Positions 18,392 through 27,103 of a DNA stretch of 64,000 nt are shown piece by piece. The stretch's first letter is position 1. The number at the start of each line of letters is the position of its first letter. The notes beneath the pieces are model-generated. The model was given only the letters and a program-made list of their open reading frames with translations, was not told the origin of the DNA and did no database searches. The translations under genes and the position numbers were made by a program. Origin of the DNA: CAVQNQ01 sp963714205 (GTDB taxonomy: Bacteria; Acidobacteriota; Terriglobia; Bryobacterales; Bryobacteraceae); the NCBI GenBank assembly GCA_963714205.1, contig CAVQNQ010000002.1, forward strand, positions 2,108,001 through 2,172,000, written 5' to 3'.

Positions 18392-19057
18392 ATGCCTGCC
18401 GGCGGTCTGGCGACGGAAGCGCTTCTGCTGGGAATTTCCTCGGGACCGGTGTGCCTGGCATCGTGCAGCCCGGTTCTGCTCCCCGTGCTGGCGGCCGAGC
18501 GGAAATCCGTGTCCGGCACCGGCGCGCTGCTGGCGCAGTTCCTGGGCGGCCGTCTGGCCGGATATCTCGGATTCGCCTGCCTGGCGTGGCTGCTGGGCCT
18601 CTCGCTCAACCTCGAACCGCGCGCCCGAATTTTGGTTTACGGGCTATGCGACGCGGGCCTGGCCGCTCTGTTGTCGGCGTATGCTTTTGGCCTGCGAGCG
18701 GCCCCCGAAAAGTCGTGCGAGCATGGCTGCCCGGCCTCGCGGGCGCGCCGTTTCAGCGATCGCTATCATACTTTCGCACCCGTTTCTCTGGGCTTCGTGA
18801 GCGGCCTCACGCTTTGCCCGCCGTTCGTGGCGGCCGGGGTGCGCGCCGCCGAGACTTCCAGCCTGCCCCTGGCGCTGCTATTCTTTGCTTTTTTCTTCGT
18901 GGGAACTTCCGTCTGGTTCCTGCCATCGGTCTCGCTGGCGGTGGTGCAACGCTTCGCCGCCGTCGCGGTGGTGGCGCGCTTCACCCTTTTCCTGCTGGCA
19001 GCCTGGTACGGGTACGCTGCCGTCATCATTTTGGGGAGGTATTTCCTGCATGCCTGA
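18392..19057 (+). CDS. SafE/DsbD-like integral membrane protein
   Basis: 221 residues, six hydrophobic segments. The first carries SSGPVCLASCSPVLLP, a paired-cysteine/proline helix as in CcdA/DsbD and the SafE-UreH group of sulphite-exporter-like proteins. A cytosolic loop has CEHGC. Its stop overlaps the start of the polyferredoxin gene by 8 bp, so they are translated together. Likely moves electrons, a metal or a sulphur compound across the inner membrane for the next two proteins. It begins 15 bp after the permease gene; a TTG at 18389 is an alternative start. Confidence 0.7.
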   Translation: MPAGGLATEALLLGISSGPVCLASCSPVLLPVLAAERKSVSGTGALLAQFLGGRLAGYLGFACLAWLLGLSLNLEPRARILVYGLCDAGLAALLSAYAFGLRAAPEKSCEHGCPASRARRFSDRYHTFAPVSLGFVSGLTLCPPFVAAGVRAAETSSLPLALLFFAFFFVGTSVWFLPSVSLAVVQRFAAVAVVARFTLFLLAAWYGYAAVIILGRYFLHA

Positions 19058-20204
19058 AAGGACCCTGCGCGCGGCGCCGAGGAGCTGGGCCAAATCGCTG
19101 TTGCTGACTCTGCCCATTCTGCTCTGGTCGCTGCTGATGTTTTCGCGCGCGATGATGCAGCCCGGGCGCGCGCCGAAACTGGCCGCCGCCGTCACCCTGC
19201 TCTTCATGGTGGCGCTCTTTTTCCAGATGGTGCGGACCTTCCAGACATACCGCTGGCGGCGATACTTCTTCGTGGCGGTGGGCTTTCTGTTTCCCATCGG
19301 CTTTATCTGGGACCTCATCGCGCTGCGCGGCTCCATGAGCATCCCCGTGGAGCGTATGCTTTCCGGCGATACGCCCTTCTGCTTCATGGTCATCCCCATG
19401 ATGATCGTCCCCGCGGCGCTCTTCGGCACCATCGTGTTTCCCGGTTCGATTCTGGCGACCGCCTCGAATCCGCACGCCATCGCCGCCATGGTGGCGCTGT
19501 GGATGTGCGCCACGCTGCTGCTCGGCAAGGCGTGGTGCAGCTACGGCTGTTTTTTCGGCGGCATCGAGGAGGGCTTCGCCGCGGTGGCCAAGAAGCCGCG
19601 CATCAAGAAGCTGGATCCACGTCTGCGCTGGATGCCGTGGGCCGTGCTGGCGGCCGTGGTGCTGCTTTCGGCGGCGCTGCTCGAACCGGTGTATTGCACC
19701 TGGCTCTGCCCGTTCAAGACCGTCACCGAGTATATGCAGGTGCGCTCGTTCGAGACGGCTTTCCAGGCGGGCATCTTTGTGGTGCTGTTCCTGGGGCTGG
19801 TGGTGGTGCTGCCCCTGCTCACCAAGAAGCGGACGCAGTGCTCCTTCCTGTGCCCGTTCGGCGCCTTCCAATCGCTGTTCAACAAAACCAGCGCCTTCGA
19901 CGTGCGCATCGATCGCGCCCGGTGCCGGCCCTGCGTGCTGTGCGAGAAGGCCTGCCCCACGCTTTCCATCGGCGCGGAATCGCTCGAGAGCGGCCAGCCG
20001 CGGCTCTCCTGCATGAAATGCGGCGCCTGCGTGGATGCCTGCGTGCGCGGCGCCTCCGTCTGGCACATCAGGGGCACCGAGGTGGGCCCCTCGGCCGAGC
20101 GCGCGCGCCTGATGCATCTCTATTCCGCGTGGGGCTTCGCGGTGTTGTTCGGCGGGAGCATCATCGCAAACACGCTCGAAAAGCTGTTCGGGCTGCTGGT
20201 GTAG
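19050..20204 (+). CDS. Membrane-bound polyferredoxin, NapH/NosR/CcoG-like 4Fe-4S protein
   Basis: 384 residues. Several transmembrane helices are interleaved with cysteine motifs: CSYGC (about 165), CTWLCP (about 215) and CSFLCPFGAF (about 265), the paired CxxxCP signature of NapH-type proteins. Two [4Fe-4S] ferredoxin motifs follow, CRPCVLCEKACP and CMKCGACVDAC, and then a final helix. Such proteins pass electrons from quinol or NADH to periplasmic enzymes. The ATG at 19050 follows GGGGAGG. Its partners are the SafE-like protein before it and the DxDxDG protein after it; the electron acceptor is not encoded here. Confidence 0.85.
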   Translation: MPERTLRAAPRSWAKSLLLTLPILLWSLLMFSRAMMQPGRAPKLAAAVTLLFMVALFFQMVRTFQTYRWRRYFFVAVGFLFPIGFIWDLIALRGSMSIPVERMLSGDTPFCFMVIPMMIVPAALFGTIVFPGSILATASNPHAIAAMVALWMCATLLLGKAWCSYGCFFGGIEEGFAAVAKKPRIKKLDPRLRWMPWAVLAAVVLLSAALLEPVYCTWLCPFKTVTEYMQVRSFETAFQAGIFVVLFLGLVVVLPLLTKKRTQCSFLCPFGAFQSLFNKTSAFDVRIDRARCRPCVLCEKACPTLSIGAESLESGQPRLSCMKCGACVDACVRGASVWHIRGTEVGPSAERARLMHLYSAWGFAVLFGGSIIANTLEKLFGLLV

Positions 20205-20213
20205 GAGGCCGCA

Positions 20214-20690
20214 ATGAAACGATGGCGCGCGATTCTAGGCAACACCGGGGCCGTGGCGACGCTGGCTGTCCTGCTCGCGGCGCCGTTCTTCCTGTACGGC
20301 TGGTTTCAGAACGGCGTGGCGGCCCTGCATCTGCGCATCGATCCGCAATATAGCGGCGGCGAAGTAGCGCGCGTGATCCAGCGCGATGGCTACCAGGTGG
20401 TGGTGCGGAAGCCGGTCCCTCGGCGATCGCCTCTGCAGCGCGTCGATCCCTTCGTGCAGATGACCTGGACGCCCGCCGCCAGGCTCCCGGCGCAGGTTTC
20501 CGACGAAATCGATCTGGATGGCGACGGCCGCCCCGACCTGCTGGTGAGCTTCGACACCGCGCATCTCAAGTTGGATGTCACGCCCCGGACTCCCGGCTAC
20601 CGGCCCGTGCACACCGCCGGGGTGGTCTCATTTTCCGAGCTGATCGCGCGGGTCAACGACGGGATCGTAGTGCGGGTGCCGCTGCGGTAG
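20214..20690 (+). CDS. Membrane-anchored protein with a DxDxDG calcium-type loop
   Basis: 158 residues: one N-terminal transmembrane helix (AVATLAVLLAAPFFLYGWF), then an extracytoplasmic domain with EIDLDGDGRPDLLVSFD, an EF-hand/dockerin-like calcium loop. The excellent ribosome site TAGGAGG stands just before ATG 20214, 9 bp after the polyferredoxin stop, so it is part of that operon. No family is recognised. It is probably an accessory or sensor subunit of the membrane redox module. Confidence 0.65.
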   Translation: MKRWRAILGNTGAVATLAVLLAAPFFLYGWFQNGVAALHLRIDPQYSGGEVARVIQRDGYQVVVRKPVPRRSPLQRVDPFVQMTWTPAARLPAQVSDEIDLDGDGRPDLLVSFDTAHLKLDVTPRTPGYRPVHTAGVVSFSELIARVNDGIVVRVPLR

Positions 20691-20764
20691 GGCAGAGTCA
20701 GCCGCTGGTTGGAGAGCAGGTTCTCCGCGCCTCCGCGCCTCCGCGGTGAGCTGTCACTTCCGCT

Positions 20765-21601
20765 CTATCGCAGCAGATCTTCGAGCTGAATCCTGGTATC
20801 CGTGCGGACATCGCGATACTTGACGATTACCGGCGTGTAGACCGAGATGCCCCATTCTTTTCCCGGGCCGCTCGTGACGGCGCGCGCGCCGGCCACCACC
20901 ACGGCCTCCTCGGGAATCACCAGCGGCTGGTCGTCGGTGGACCGGTGAACGGTATTGCGCACCAGGTCGTAGACCGGCGTCGAGCGGTTGAGGATCGTCC
21001 CGGTTCCCAGCACGGCCCGCCGCTTCACCACCGTGCCCTCATAGATTCCGCAATTGCCGCCCACCAGGACTTCATCTTCCACAATCACCGGCAGCGCGCC
21101 CACGGGCTCGAGAACGCCGCCGATCTGGCTGGCCGCGGAGATGTGGCAGTTGCGGCCCACCTGCGCGCAGCTCCCCACCAGGGCATGCGAATCCACCATC
21201 GTGCCGTCATCCACGTACGCCCCCACGTTGATGTACATGGGCGGCATGCACGTGACGCCCGTGCCGATATGGCAGCCGTCGCGAATGCTGGAGCCGCCCG
21301 GCACGATGCGCACGCCGCTCTGGGCCGTGAAGCGCTTCACCGGGAAAGTGGATTTGTCGAAGAACGGCTGCCGCTCGGAATCCACCGAGAGGTCCACAAT
21401 GCCGCCCATGCGGAATCCCAGCAGGATGCCTTTCTTCACCCAGGCATTCACGCGCCAGCCCGCGGGCGTGCCGGGGCATGGCTCGGCGGCGCGCACGCTG
21501 CCCTCGTTCAGAGCGGCTTTGAACGCGGCGAAGAGCTGGAAGTGGTCGTCCGTGTAAACGGCCGGCTTCTCGTCGTAGAGCCGCTCGATTTCAGCCTGCA
21601 A
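20765..21601 (-). CDS. dapD: 2,3,4,5-Tetrahydrodipicolinate N-succinyltransferase
   Basis: 278 residues, close to the usual 274. The C-terminal half is a left-handed parallel beta-helix of hexapeptide repeats (CHIGTG, GAYVDDGTMVDSHALVGSCA, CHISAASQIGGVLEPVGALP), typical of DapD. It uses succinyl-CoA to block the amino group of the lysine precursor, committing the pathway to the succinylase variant. Last gene of the lysine operon; its start overlaps the dapA end by 11 bp. The matching desuccinylase is the M20 enzyme at the operon head. Confidence 0.94.
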   Translation of the reverse strand: MQAEIERLYDEKPAVYTDDHFQLFAAFKAALNEGSVRAAEPCPGTPAGWRVNAWVKKGILLGFRMGGIVDLSVDSERQPFFDKSTFPVKRFTAQSGVRIVPGGSSIRDGCHIGTGVTCMPPMYINVGAYVDDGTMVDSHALVGSCAQVGRNCHISAASQIGGVLEPVGALPVIVEDEVLVGGNCGIYEGTVVKRRAVLGTGTILNRSTPVYDLVRNTVHRSTDDQPLVIPEEAVVVAGARAVTSGPGKEWGISVYTPVIVKYRDVRTDTRIQLEDLLR

Positions 21602-22487
21602 CGGGCACCTTCTTTAGCAGACCCAACTTGTCCAGCACGCCCTCGATCTTCGCCAGGCTGGCGGCGGCGGGCGGCACCAGCGGCAGGCGGAACACGGGAT
21701 CGAGCAGGCCCATCAGGCCCATGGCGGCCTTCACCGGAATGGGGTTCGATTCCACGAAGTTGACGTTCATGAGCGGCAGGTAGCGGGCCTGGATCGCGCG
21801 GGCCGACGCGAAATCGCCGCGCAGGCAGGCCTGCGCGAGCTGCGCCATTTCGGCGGGAATCTGGTTGGCCACCACCGAAATGATCCCGCAGCCGCCCAGC
21901 GCCATCACCGGGATGGTGACCGCGTCGTCGCCCGAAAGCACTTTGAATCCCTCTCGAACCTGGTGTACGATGTTGGCGACCTGCGCCAGGTTGCCCGAGG
22001 CTTCTTTAACCCCCACGATGTTCTCGATCTCCGCCAGGCGCGCCAGCGTGGCCGGCTCCACGTTCACGCCCGTGCGGCCCTGTACGCTGTAAACGACGAT
22101 GGGCAGCTTGATGGCAGCGGCGATGGCCTTGTAGTGCTGGTAGAGGCCCTCCTGCGTGGGCTTGTTGTAGTACGGCGTCACCGAGAGGATGCCGTTCACG
22201 CCCATGCGCTCCAACTCGCGCGCCAGCTCGATCACCTCGTGGGTGTTGTAGCCGCCCGCGCCGCCCAGCACAGGGACCTCGCCGTGGGCCTCTTCGAGCG
22301 CAATTTCAACCACCCGCAAGTGCTCGGCGCGCGCCAGCGTGGGGCTTTCGCCGGTGGTCCCGCAAGGCACCAGGAAATCGATGCCGGCTTCAATCTGGCG
22401 CCGCACCAGCCGGCGCAGAGTCGATTCATCGAGCGAAAGGTCGCGCCGGAACGGCGTTACCAGCGCGGTTCCACATCCCGTGAACAT
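21591..22487 (-). CDS. dapA: 4-Hydroxy-tetrahydrodipicolinate synthase
   Basis: 298 residues, usual length. TIM-barrel motifs: CGTTGESPTL for pyruvate/aldehyde binding, SVTPYYNKPTQEG with the catalytic Tyr, and VGVKEASGN with the Schiff-base Lys. It condenses pyruvate with aspartate semialdehyde. The start ATG 22487 has the very strong site GGGAGGTGG; the frame is open far upstream but that region is the dapB gene read in another frame. It lies 11 bp after dapB, inside the riboswitch operon. Confidence 0.95.
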   Translation of the reverse strand: MFTGCGTALVTPFRRDLSLDESTLRRLVRRQIEAGIDFLVPCGTTGESPTLARAEHLRVVEIALEEAHGEVPVLGGAGGYNTHEVIELARELERMGVNGILSVTPYYNKPTQEGLYQHYKAIAAAIKLPIVVYSVQGRTGVNVEPATLARLAEIENIVGVKEASGNLAQVANIVHQVREGFKVLSGDDAVTIPVMALGGCGIISVVANQIPAEMAQLAQACLRGDFASARAIQARYLPLMNVNFVESNPIPVKAAMGLMGLLDPVFRLPLVPPAAASLAKIEGVLDKLGLLKKVPVAG

Positions 22488-22498
22488 GTACCACCTCC

Positions 22499-23200
22499 CT
22501 ACCCAAATACAATCTCGCCGAACTCGTAAAAGCCCCGCTTGCCCACCACCCATTGGGCGGCCTGCAACGCTCCCCGCGCGAATCCCTCGCGGCCGCGCGC
22601 TGCGTGCCGCAGCGTGATGGTGTCGGCCGACGAATCGAAACCGATCTCGTGCGTACCCGGGTGCGCGCCGGCGCGGTTCGATCCCACATCGATGTGCCGC
22701 GCATAGCCCGCCTTCTTCATCTCGTCCACCAGCTTCAGTAGTGTACCCGATGGCGCATCCATTTTGGTCGCATGGTGAATCTCCCAGGCCCACGCGCCAT
22801 ATTCCGGCTGGGACGCCAGCAGGCGCGCGGCCTCCGCCACCAGGCGGAAGAAGGCATTCACCCCCACCGAGTAATTGGGACTCCACACCAGGCCGATCCC
22901 GCACTTCTCCACGGCGCGCCGGACCGCGGCTTCCTGGTCCCGCCAGCCCGTGGTGCCGATCACCAGGTTCACTCCCAACGCAGCGATGCCTTCCACGTTC
23001 GCCACCACGGCCGAGGGAATGGAGAAATCCACGGCCACTTCGATGCCGCGAAAATTGTCCGTGGTCAGGCCTTCGCATGCGGCGTTGTTGAATTCATCGA
23101 GCTTTAGGGACACCAGGAAGCCGTACTCCGGCGCAAGCTGTTCGATCAGCCGGCCCATCTTGCCGTAACCCACGATGGCCAGGCGCTTCGGTTCAGGCAT
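22499..23200 (-). CDS. dapB: 4-Hydroxy-tetrahydrodipicolinate reductase
   Basis: 233 residues, at the short end for DapB. N-terminal dinucleotide-binding motif VGYGKMGRLI; catalytic segment EIHHATKMDAPSGT with the conserved His pair, Lys and SGT; a second conserved region is IGTTGW. It reduces the DapA product with NAD(P)H. The start overlaps the end of lysC by 8 bp. Confidence 0.95.
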   Translation of the reverse strand: MPEPKRLAIVGYGKMGRLIEQLAPEYGFLVSLKLDEFNNAACEGLTTDNFRGIEVAVDFSIPSAVVANVEGIAALGVNLVIGTTGWRDQEAAVRRAVEKCGIGLVWSPNYSVGVNAFFRLVAEAARLLASQPEYGAWAWEIHHATKMDAPSGTLLKLVDEMKKAGYARHIDVGSNRAGAHPGTHEIGFDSSADTITLRHAARGREGFARGALQAAQWVVGKRGFYEFGEIVFG

Positions 23201-24584
23201 GGGCCGCTCCGTTGCGCTCGAAGACCGCCGGATCGAGTTCGGCGAAGAACTCCTCGTGCAAGGCCGCCACCGTGCGCGCCAAGTCAGCTTCGGCGATCAC
23301 GAAACTCAGGTTGAGCAGCGACGCGCCCTGCGAAATCATCCGGATGTTGATGCCGTTGAGCGCCAAAAAAACGCGCCGTGCCACCCCCGGCGTGAAGCGG
23401 ATGTTATCGCCCACCAGGCAGACGATGGCTTGGTCTTTTTCCACGCCGGCCTCGGCGAACTGGCTCAGTTGCGCCAGGATCTCATCCAGGCGCGCGGGGT
23501 TGTCGATAGTCAGCGAGACGCTCACCTCGGATGTGGAGACCATGTCCACCGGCGTTTCCATGCGGTCGAATACTTCGAAGATACGCCGCAGGAAGCCGTG
23601 CGCCATCAGCATGCGCGTGGAGTGCACGTTGACCAGCGTGATCTTGCGCTTGCAGGCGATCGATTTCACCACGTTGCGGCACGGCACGGTCTCCACCACG
23701 ATGCGCGTGCCATCCACTTCCGGCCGCCGTGAATTCAGAATCAGCACGGGAATGTTCTTCTCGACGGCCGGGACCACCGTGGCCGGGTGCAGCACCTTGG
23801 CGCCGAAGTATGCTAGCTCGGCGGCTTCCGCGAAGGAGATGACCTTCACGCGATGGCCGCCCGGCAGGATCGTAGGATCGGCCGTGAGCATGCCGTCCAC
23901 ATCGGTCCAGATCTGGATCTCCTCGGCGCCGATGCCCGCGCCCACGATGGAAGCCGAGAAGTCCGAACCGCCGCGGCCCAGCGTGGTGGTGACACCATCC
24001 ACGGTTGCGCCGATGAATCCGCCCATCACCACGACGAATTTGGCGGCCAGTGGCGGAATGGTTTCCTGGAGCCGCTTGTAGGTCTCCTCGAACAGGGGCG
24101 CGGCCTGCGTGTGGCGCTTGTCGGTGACCATCACGTCGCGCGCATCCACGTGGAACGTTTCAAGCCCGAAATGGCGGAAGGCCAGCGCCACGATATAACT
24201 CGAGAGCCGCTCGCCGTAACTCGAGATGGCGTCGATGGAGCGCGGCGTCAGCTCGCCCAGCACGGCCAGCCCCTTCACCAGTTCGGTGAGTTCCTGGAAA
24301 TGCTCGTCGAGCGTGCGGTCAAGCTCGGCGCGGTCGGCCAGCGGCACTACCTGGCGCGCCTCGCGCGAATGGAAATCGCGCAGGTCGTGAATCTGCTGGA
24401 TGTAATCGGCGCGGCGCCCCGCGATGGCCGCGGCGGCAATGGCCAGCAGCTTGTTGGTGGTCTTGCCCATGGCCGAAACCACCACCACCGGCCGGCGCTC
24501 CCGGCGCGCCTTCACGATCCGTGCGACCCGTTCGATGGCGGCGGCCGATTCCACCGAGGTGCCGCCGAATTTCATGACGATCAT
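23193..24584 (-). CDS. lysC: Aspartate kinase (monofunctional, with ACT domains)
   Basis: 463 residues. The kinase domain begins VMKFGGTSVESAAAI and carries GRGGSDFSASI and WTDVDGM, typical of the E. coli LysC/ThrA class. The last 150 residues form two ACT domains (LVNVHSTRMLMAHGFLRRIF; MISQGASLLNLSFVIAEADL), so feedback inhibition by lysine and/or threonine is expected on top of the riboswitch. Start and upstream stop share one base (TGATG) with asd, a coupled junction. Confidence 0.95.
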   Translation of the reverse strand: MIVMKFGGTSVESAAAIERVARIVKARRERRPVVVVSAMGKTTNKLLAIAAAAIAGRRADYIQQIHDLRDFHSREARQVVPLADRAELDRTLDEHFQELTELVKGLAVLGELTPRSIDAISSYGERLSSYIVALAFRHFGLETFHVDARDVMVTDKRHTQAAPLFEETYKRLQETIPPLAAKFVVVMGGFIGATVDGVTTTLGRGGSDFSASIVGAGIGAEEIQIWTDVDGMLTADPTILPGGHRVKVISFAEAAELAYFGAKVLHPATVVPAVEKNIPVLILNSRRPEVDGTRIVVETVPCRNVVKSIACKRKITLVNVHSTRMLMAHGFLRRIFEVFDRMETPVDMVSTSEVSVSLTIDNPARLDEILAQLSQFAEAGVEKDQAIVCLVGDNIRFTPGVARRVFLALNGINIRMISQGASLLNLSFVIAEADLARTVAALHEEFFAELDPAVFERNGAAHA

Positions 24585-25633
24585 CAGTCCAGCATCCCTT
24601 CCGTGTGCATCAGCTCGGCGTTCAGCACGGCCGCGCCGGCCGCGCCGCGCACGGTGTTGTGGCCCAGTGCGACGAACTTGTAATCCAGCACCGGGCAGGC
24701 GCGCAGGCGGCCCACGAAGGCCGCCATGCCGCGATACCGTTCGGCGTCTTTGCGCGGCTGAGGCCGGTTCACCTCCTGCATGTAGAGTACCGGGTGCGCG
24801 GGCGCGCTGGGAAGGCAGCGCTCCTGCGGAACGCCGGTGAAAGACTCGAAAGCCTGGCGCAGGTCGGCTTCCGCGGGCTTCGCGGAAAGCTCCACCGAGA
24901 CGGTGACGGTGTGGCCATCCACCACCGCCACGCGATTGCAGTGGGCGCTCACGCGCGCCGCCAGCGGCTCGATGTGGTCGCCGCGGAATTCGCCCAGGAT
25001 CTTCTGGGTCTCCTGCTGCATCTTTTCCTCTTCGCCGCCGATGAAGGGGATCACGTTGCCCACGATATCCATGGAGGCCACGCCGGGATATCCCGCGCCC
25101 GAGATGGCCTGCATGGTGGTGGCGATGACCTTAGTGATGCCGAACGGCTTCAGCGCTGCCAGCCCCATGGTCAGCACCACGGTGGAGCAGTTCGGGTTGG
25201 TCACGATCTGCCCCTTCCATCCGCGCCCGCGCTGCTGCCCGGGCACCAGTTTCAGGTGATCCGGGTTGATCTCCGGCACCAGCAGCGGAACGTCGCGCTC
25301 CATGCGGTGGTTCTTGGAATTGGAAACCACCACGTGGCCGGCCTGGGCGAAGGCCCGCTCGATCTCGGTGGCCACCGAAGCATCCATGGCCGAAAAGAGC
25401 AGCCGCGGCGCGTTGCCAGGCTTACACTCTTCCACGACGATATCGGCCACCGCATCGGGCGCCGCACCCTGCAGGTGCCACGTCATGGCATCGCGGTAGC
25501 GCTTGCCGGCCGAGCGGTCGCTGGCGCCCAGCCACTTCACTTCGAACCAGGGATGGTCTTCCAGAAACTTGATGAAATGCTGCCCCACCATTCCGGTGGC
25601 GCCCAGGATGCCTACTTCGATGCGCGTCTGCAT
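24584..25633 (-). CDS. asd: Aspartate-semialdehyde dehydrogenase (archaeal/fungal-type)
   Basis: 349 residues. NADP-binding VGILGATGMVGQHF; active-site cysteine in VTNPNCSTVV; a conserved His region in VSAHCNRVAVVDGH. The spacing and the GEEEKMQQETQKILG segment fit the archaeal/fungal subtype rather than the E. coli one. It makes aspartate semialdehyde, shared by this operon and hom. The start overlaps the end of the upstream M20 gene by 22 bp. Confidence 0.94.
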   Translation of the reverse strand: MQTRIEVGILGATGMVGQHFIKFLEDHPWFEVKWLGASDRSAGKRYRDAMTWHLQGAAPDAVADIVVEECKPGNAPRLLFSAMDASVATEIERAFAQAGHVVVSNSKNHRMERDVPLLVPEINPDHLKLVPGQQRGRGWKGQIVTNPNCSTVVLTMGLAALKPFGITKVIATTMQAISGAGYPGVASMDIVGNVIPFIGGEEEKMQQETQKILGEFRGDHIEPLAARVSAHCNRVAVVDGHTVTVSVELSAKPAEADLRQAFESFTGVPQERCLPSAPAHPVLYMQEVNRPQPRKDAERYRGMAAFVGRLRACPVLDYKFVALGHNTVRGAAGAAVLNAELMHTEGMLD

Positions 25634-26630
25634 AATTCCTCAACCATTTGACGATAGATGTGGACTGCTTCGAGCAACTGCGATTTGGCCACGCGCTCTT
25701 CGAGCGTGTGCGCCACGTGGATGGAACCCGGCCCCACCAGGAAGGGCTCGCCCCACTCGCCGCCGAACATGGGGATATCGGTGGTGAACGCCACCGTGGT
25801 GGTCGGGAGGCCCGCGATGCCGTTCAGCCGCAGGGCGGGAATTTCGAGCACCTCCCGCAGCTCCGCGCGTCCCTCGGCGGCGCGGGCCAGCGCCTCTTTG
25901 GTGGCGGCCGAATCTCCTACCAGCCGGATCAGAATCTCCGCGCGGGCTTCGTCGGCCATTACGTTGGGCGCGCGGCCCCCGGAGATGGTGCCGATGTTCA
26001 TGGTGCTCGGCCCCAGCAGCGGATCGGAGGGCAGCGGCAGGGCGCGCATGGCGGCCAGGGCGTCGATCAGCTTGTGAATCGCCGAATCGCCCAGCTCGGG
26101 ATAGGCCGAATGCGCCATCCGTCCCGTGGCCACCACTTCATAGCGCAGCGCGCCCTTCGATCCCAGCGCCAGCTTGTTCCCGGTGGGTTCGCCGTTAATG
26201 AGATACCGCGACCCTCGCGGCGTTTCCGCGGCCCGCCGGGCCCCGCGCTATTGCGCTCCTCGCCCACCACGAACAGCAGCCCGAAGCCGCGCCGGCCCGC
26301 TGCTAGCAGGTCCTTCACTGCTTCGATCATGGCGGCGATAATACCTTTGGTATCGCAGGCTCCGCGGCCCCAGATATACTCCTCGTCCTCGCGCGCGGCG
26401 AAGAACGGCGGCACGGTATCCAGGTGCGTGGAGAGCGTGACCGCCAGCCGCTCGCCCCACTGCGCAAAGAGATTGAAGCGCCGCGGCTCCACGGGGATGC
26501 GCTCAAGCGTGCCGCCGTAGCGCGCGGCCAGCGGCGCCAGGTAAGCGTGGAGAAACTCGCCCAGGCGCTCCTCGTTCAGGGTGATCGATTCGATGTCCAC
26601 CAGCGCCCGCGTGAGTTCGAAAACGTTCAT
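25612..26630 (-). CDS. dapE: M20 metallopeptidase, probable succinyl-diaminopimelate desuccinylase (frame broken)
   Basis: First gene after the lysine riboswitch. The N-terminal part (ATG 26630, MNVFELTRALVDIES) has the M20 zinc-ligand motifs STHLDTVPPF and GRGACDTKGIIAAMI and ends in VVGEERNSAG. The rest, in another frame, runs GSKGALRYEVVATGRMAHSA ... VGPGSIHVAHTLEER to 25612. One missing base at the GGG/CCCC run (26238-26244) accounts for the break. M20 members include ArgE and DapE. Being led by a lysine riboswitch together with dapD argues for DapE, by context. No ribosome site precedes the ATG; TTG 26678 is an alternative start. Confidence 0.82.
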
Positions 26631-26695
26631 AAAAATATATGGGGGAGGCGAAAAGAGAAGGAAACGACGCGTGGACAACCCAGCGTGTCCTCATT

Positions 26696-26882
26696 CCCGA
26701 TAGCGCTCCACCCGCCTGAGCGACGAGTGACAGTGAGCCGGTATTAGCCGAACTCCCCAACCGGAAGCGTCTGGCTTCGCTCCCCGTTTCGGCGGAAACC
26801 GCCGGCCCCTTTCGCACGAGGCTCCGAAGCGCAATCGGAGATCCGCCCCGCCTACTGTTGGCCGCCGCACCTCTACCGCGAA
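26696..26882 (-). promoter_or_regulatory. Lysine riboswitch (L box)
   Basis: On the minus strand the five-helix L-box blocks occur in order: GTAGAGGTGCG (26869-26879), AGTAGGC after the first stem, GTGCGAAAGGGGCC, CGCCGAAACGGG, a TTGG/AGTTCGGC pair, TACCGGCTCACTGTCA and the closing GGAGCGCTATCGGG (ending near 26696). These match the known lysine aptamer closely. The downstream hairpin GGACA...TGTCC (26673-26690) may be part of the expression platform. It controls the six-gene lysine operon: lysine binding should reduce expression. Confidence 0.93.
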
Positions 26883-26887
26883 GTTTC

Positions 26888-26917
26888 AGGATATCGGAGC
26901 CGCCGCGGGCAAGTCAA
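26888..26917 (-). promoter_or_regulatory. Sigma-70-type promoter of the lysine operon
   Basis: On the minus strand TTGACT (26912-26917) and TATCCT (26888-26893) are separated by 18 bp. Start of transcription would fall at about 26881, immediately before the first conserved base of the lysine riboswitch. Confidence 0.75.
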
Positions 26918-27103
26918 ATGGAAGGGGTAGGTTGCGAAGTGGCGCCCGTGCGACCGGAGTTCGAACCAGCGATTCCCAGAAGGCCGTTTGGGGACCAGCG
27001 AACAGCGCCGAACCTCGGGGAACCGAGGCAATCAGGCTGTCCGAGGATTAGCGAGGCTGGCTGGGTGACGCTTTGCTGCGGGCAAACATAAAGCCGCAGA
27101 CAC
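26918..27103. other. Intergenic segment between the TIR-like gene and the lysine promoter
   Basis: No gene is visible. Two stem-loops stand out: CTGCGG/CCGCAG (27076-27081 with 27094-27099), just past the stop of the TIR-like gene, which may end its transcript, and a perfect CCTCGG-GGAA-CCGAGG hairpin (27013-27028). Neither has a T tail. Confidence 0.35.

Noticed and set aside
16555..19107. One 850-residue protein
   Set aside because: Only its first third is protein-like (APC helices); the rest is an out-of-frame reading of the permease end and the SafE gene.
22500..23078. Long N-terminal extension of dapA
   Set aside because: The upstream part is dapB read in the wrong frame; ATG 22487 has a very strong ribosome site and gives the normal DapA length.
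26700..27100. RNase P RNA, tmRNA or 6S RNA in the structured, gene-free stretch
   Set aside because: None of their conserved cores is present; the minus-strand blocks match a lysine riboswitch instead.
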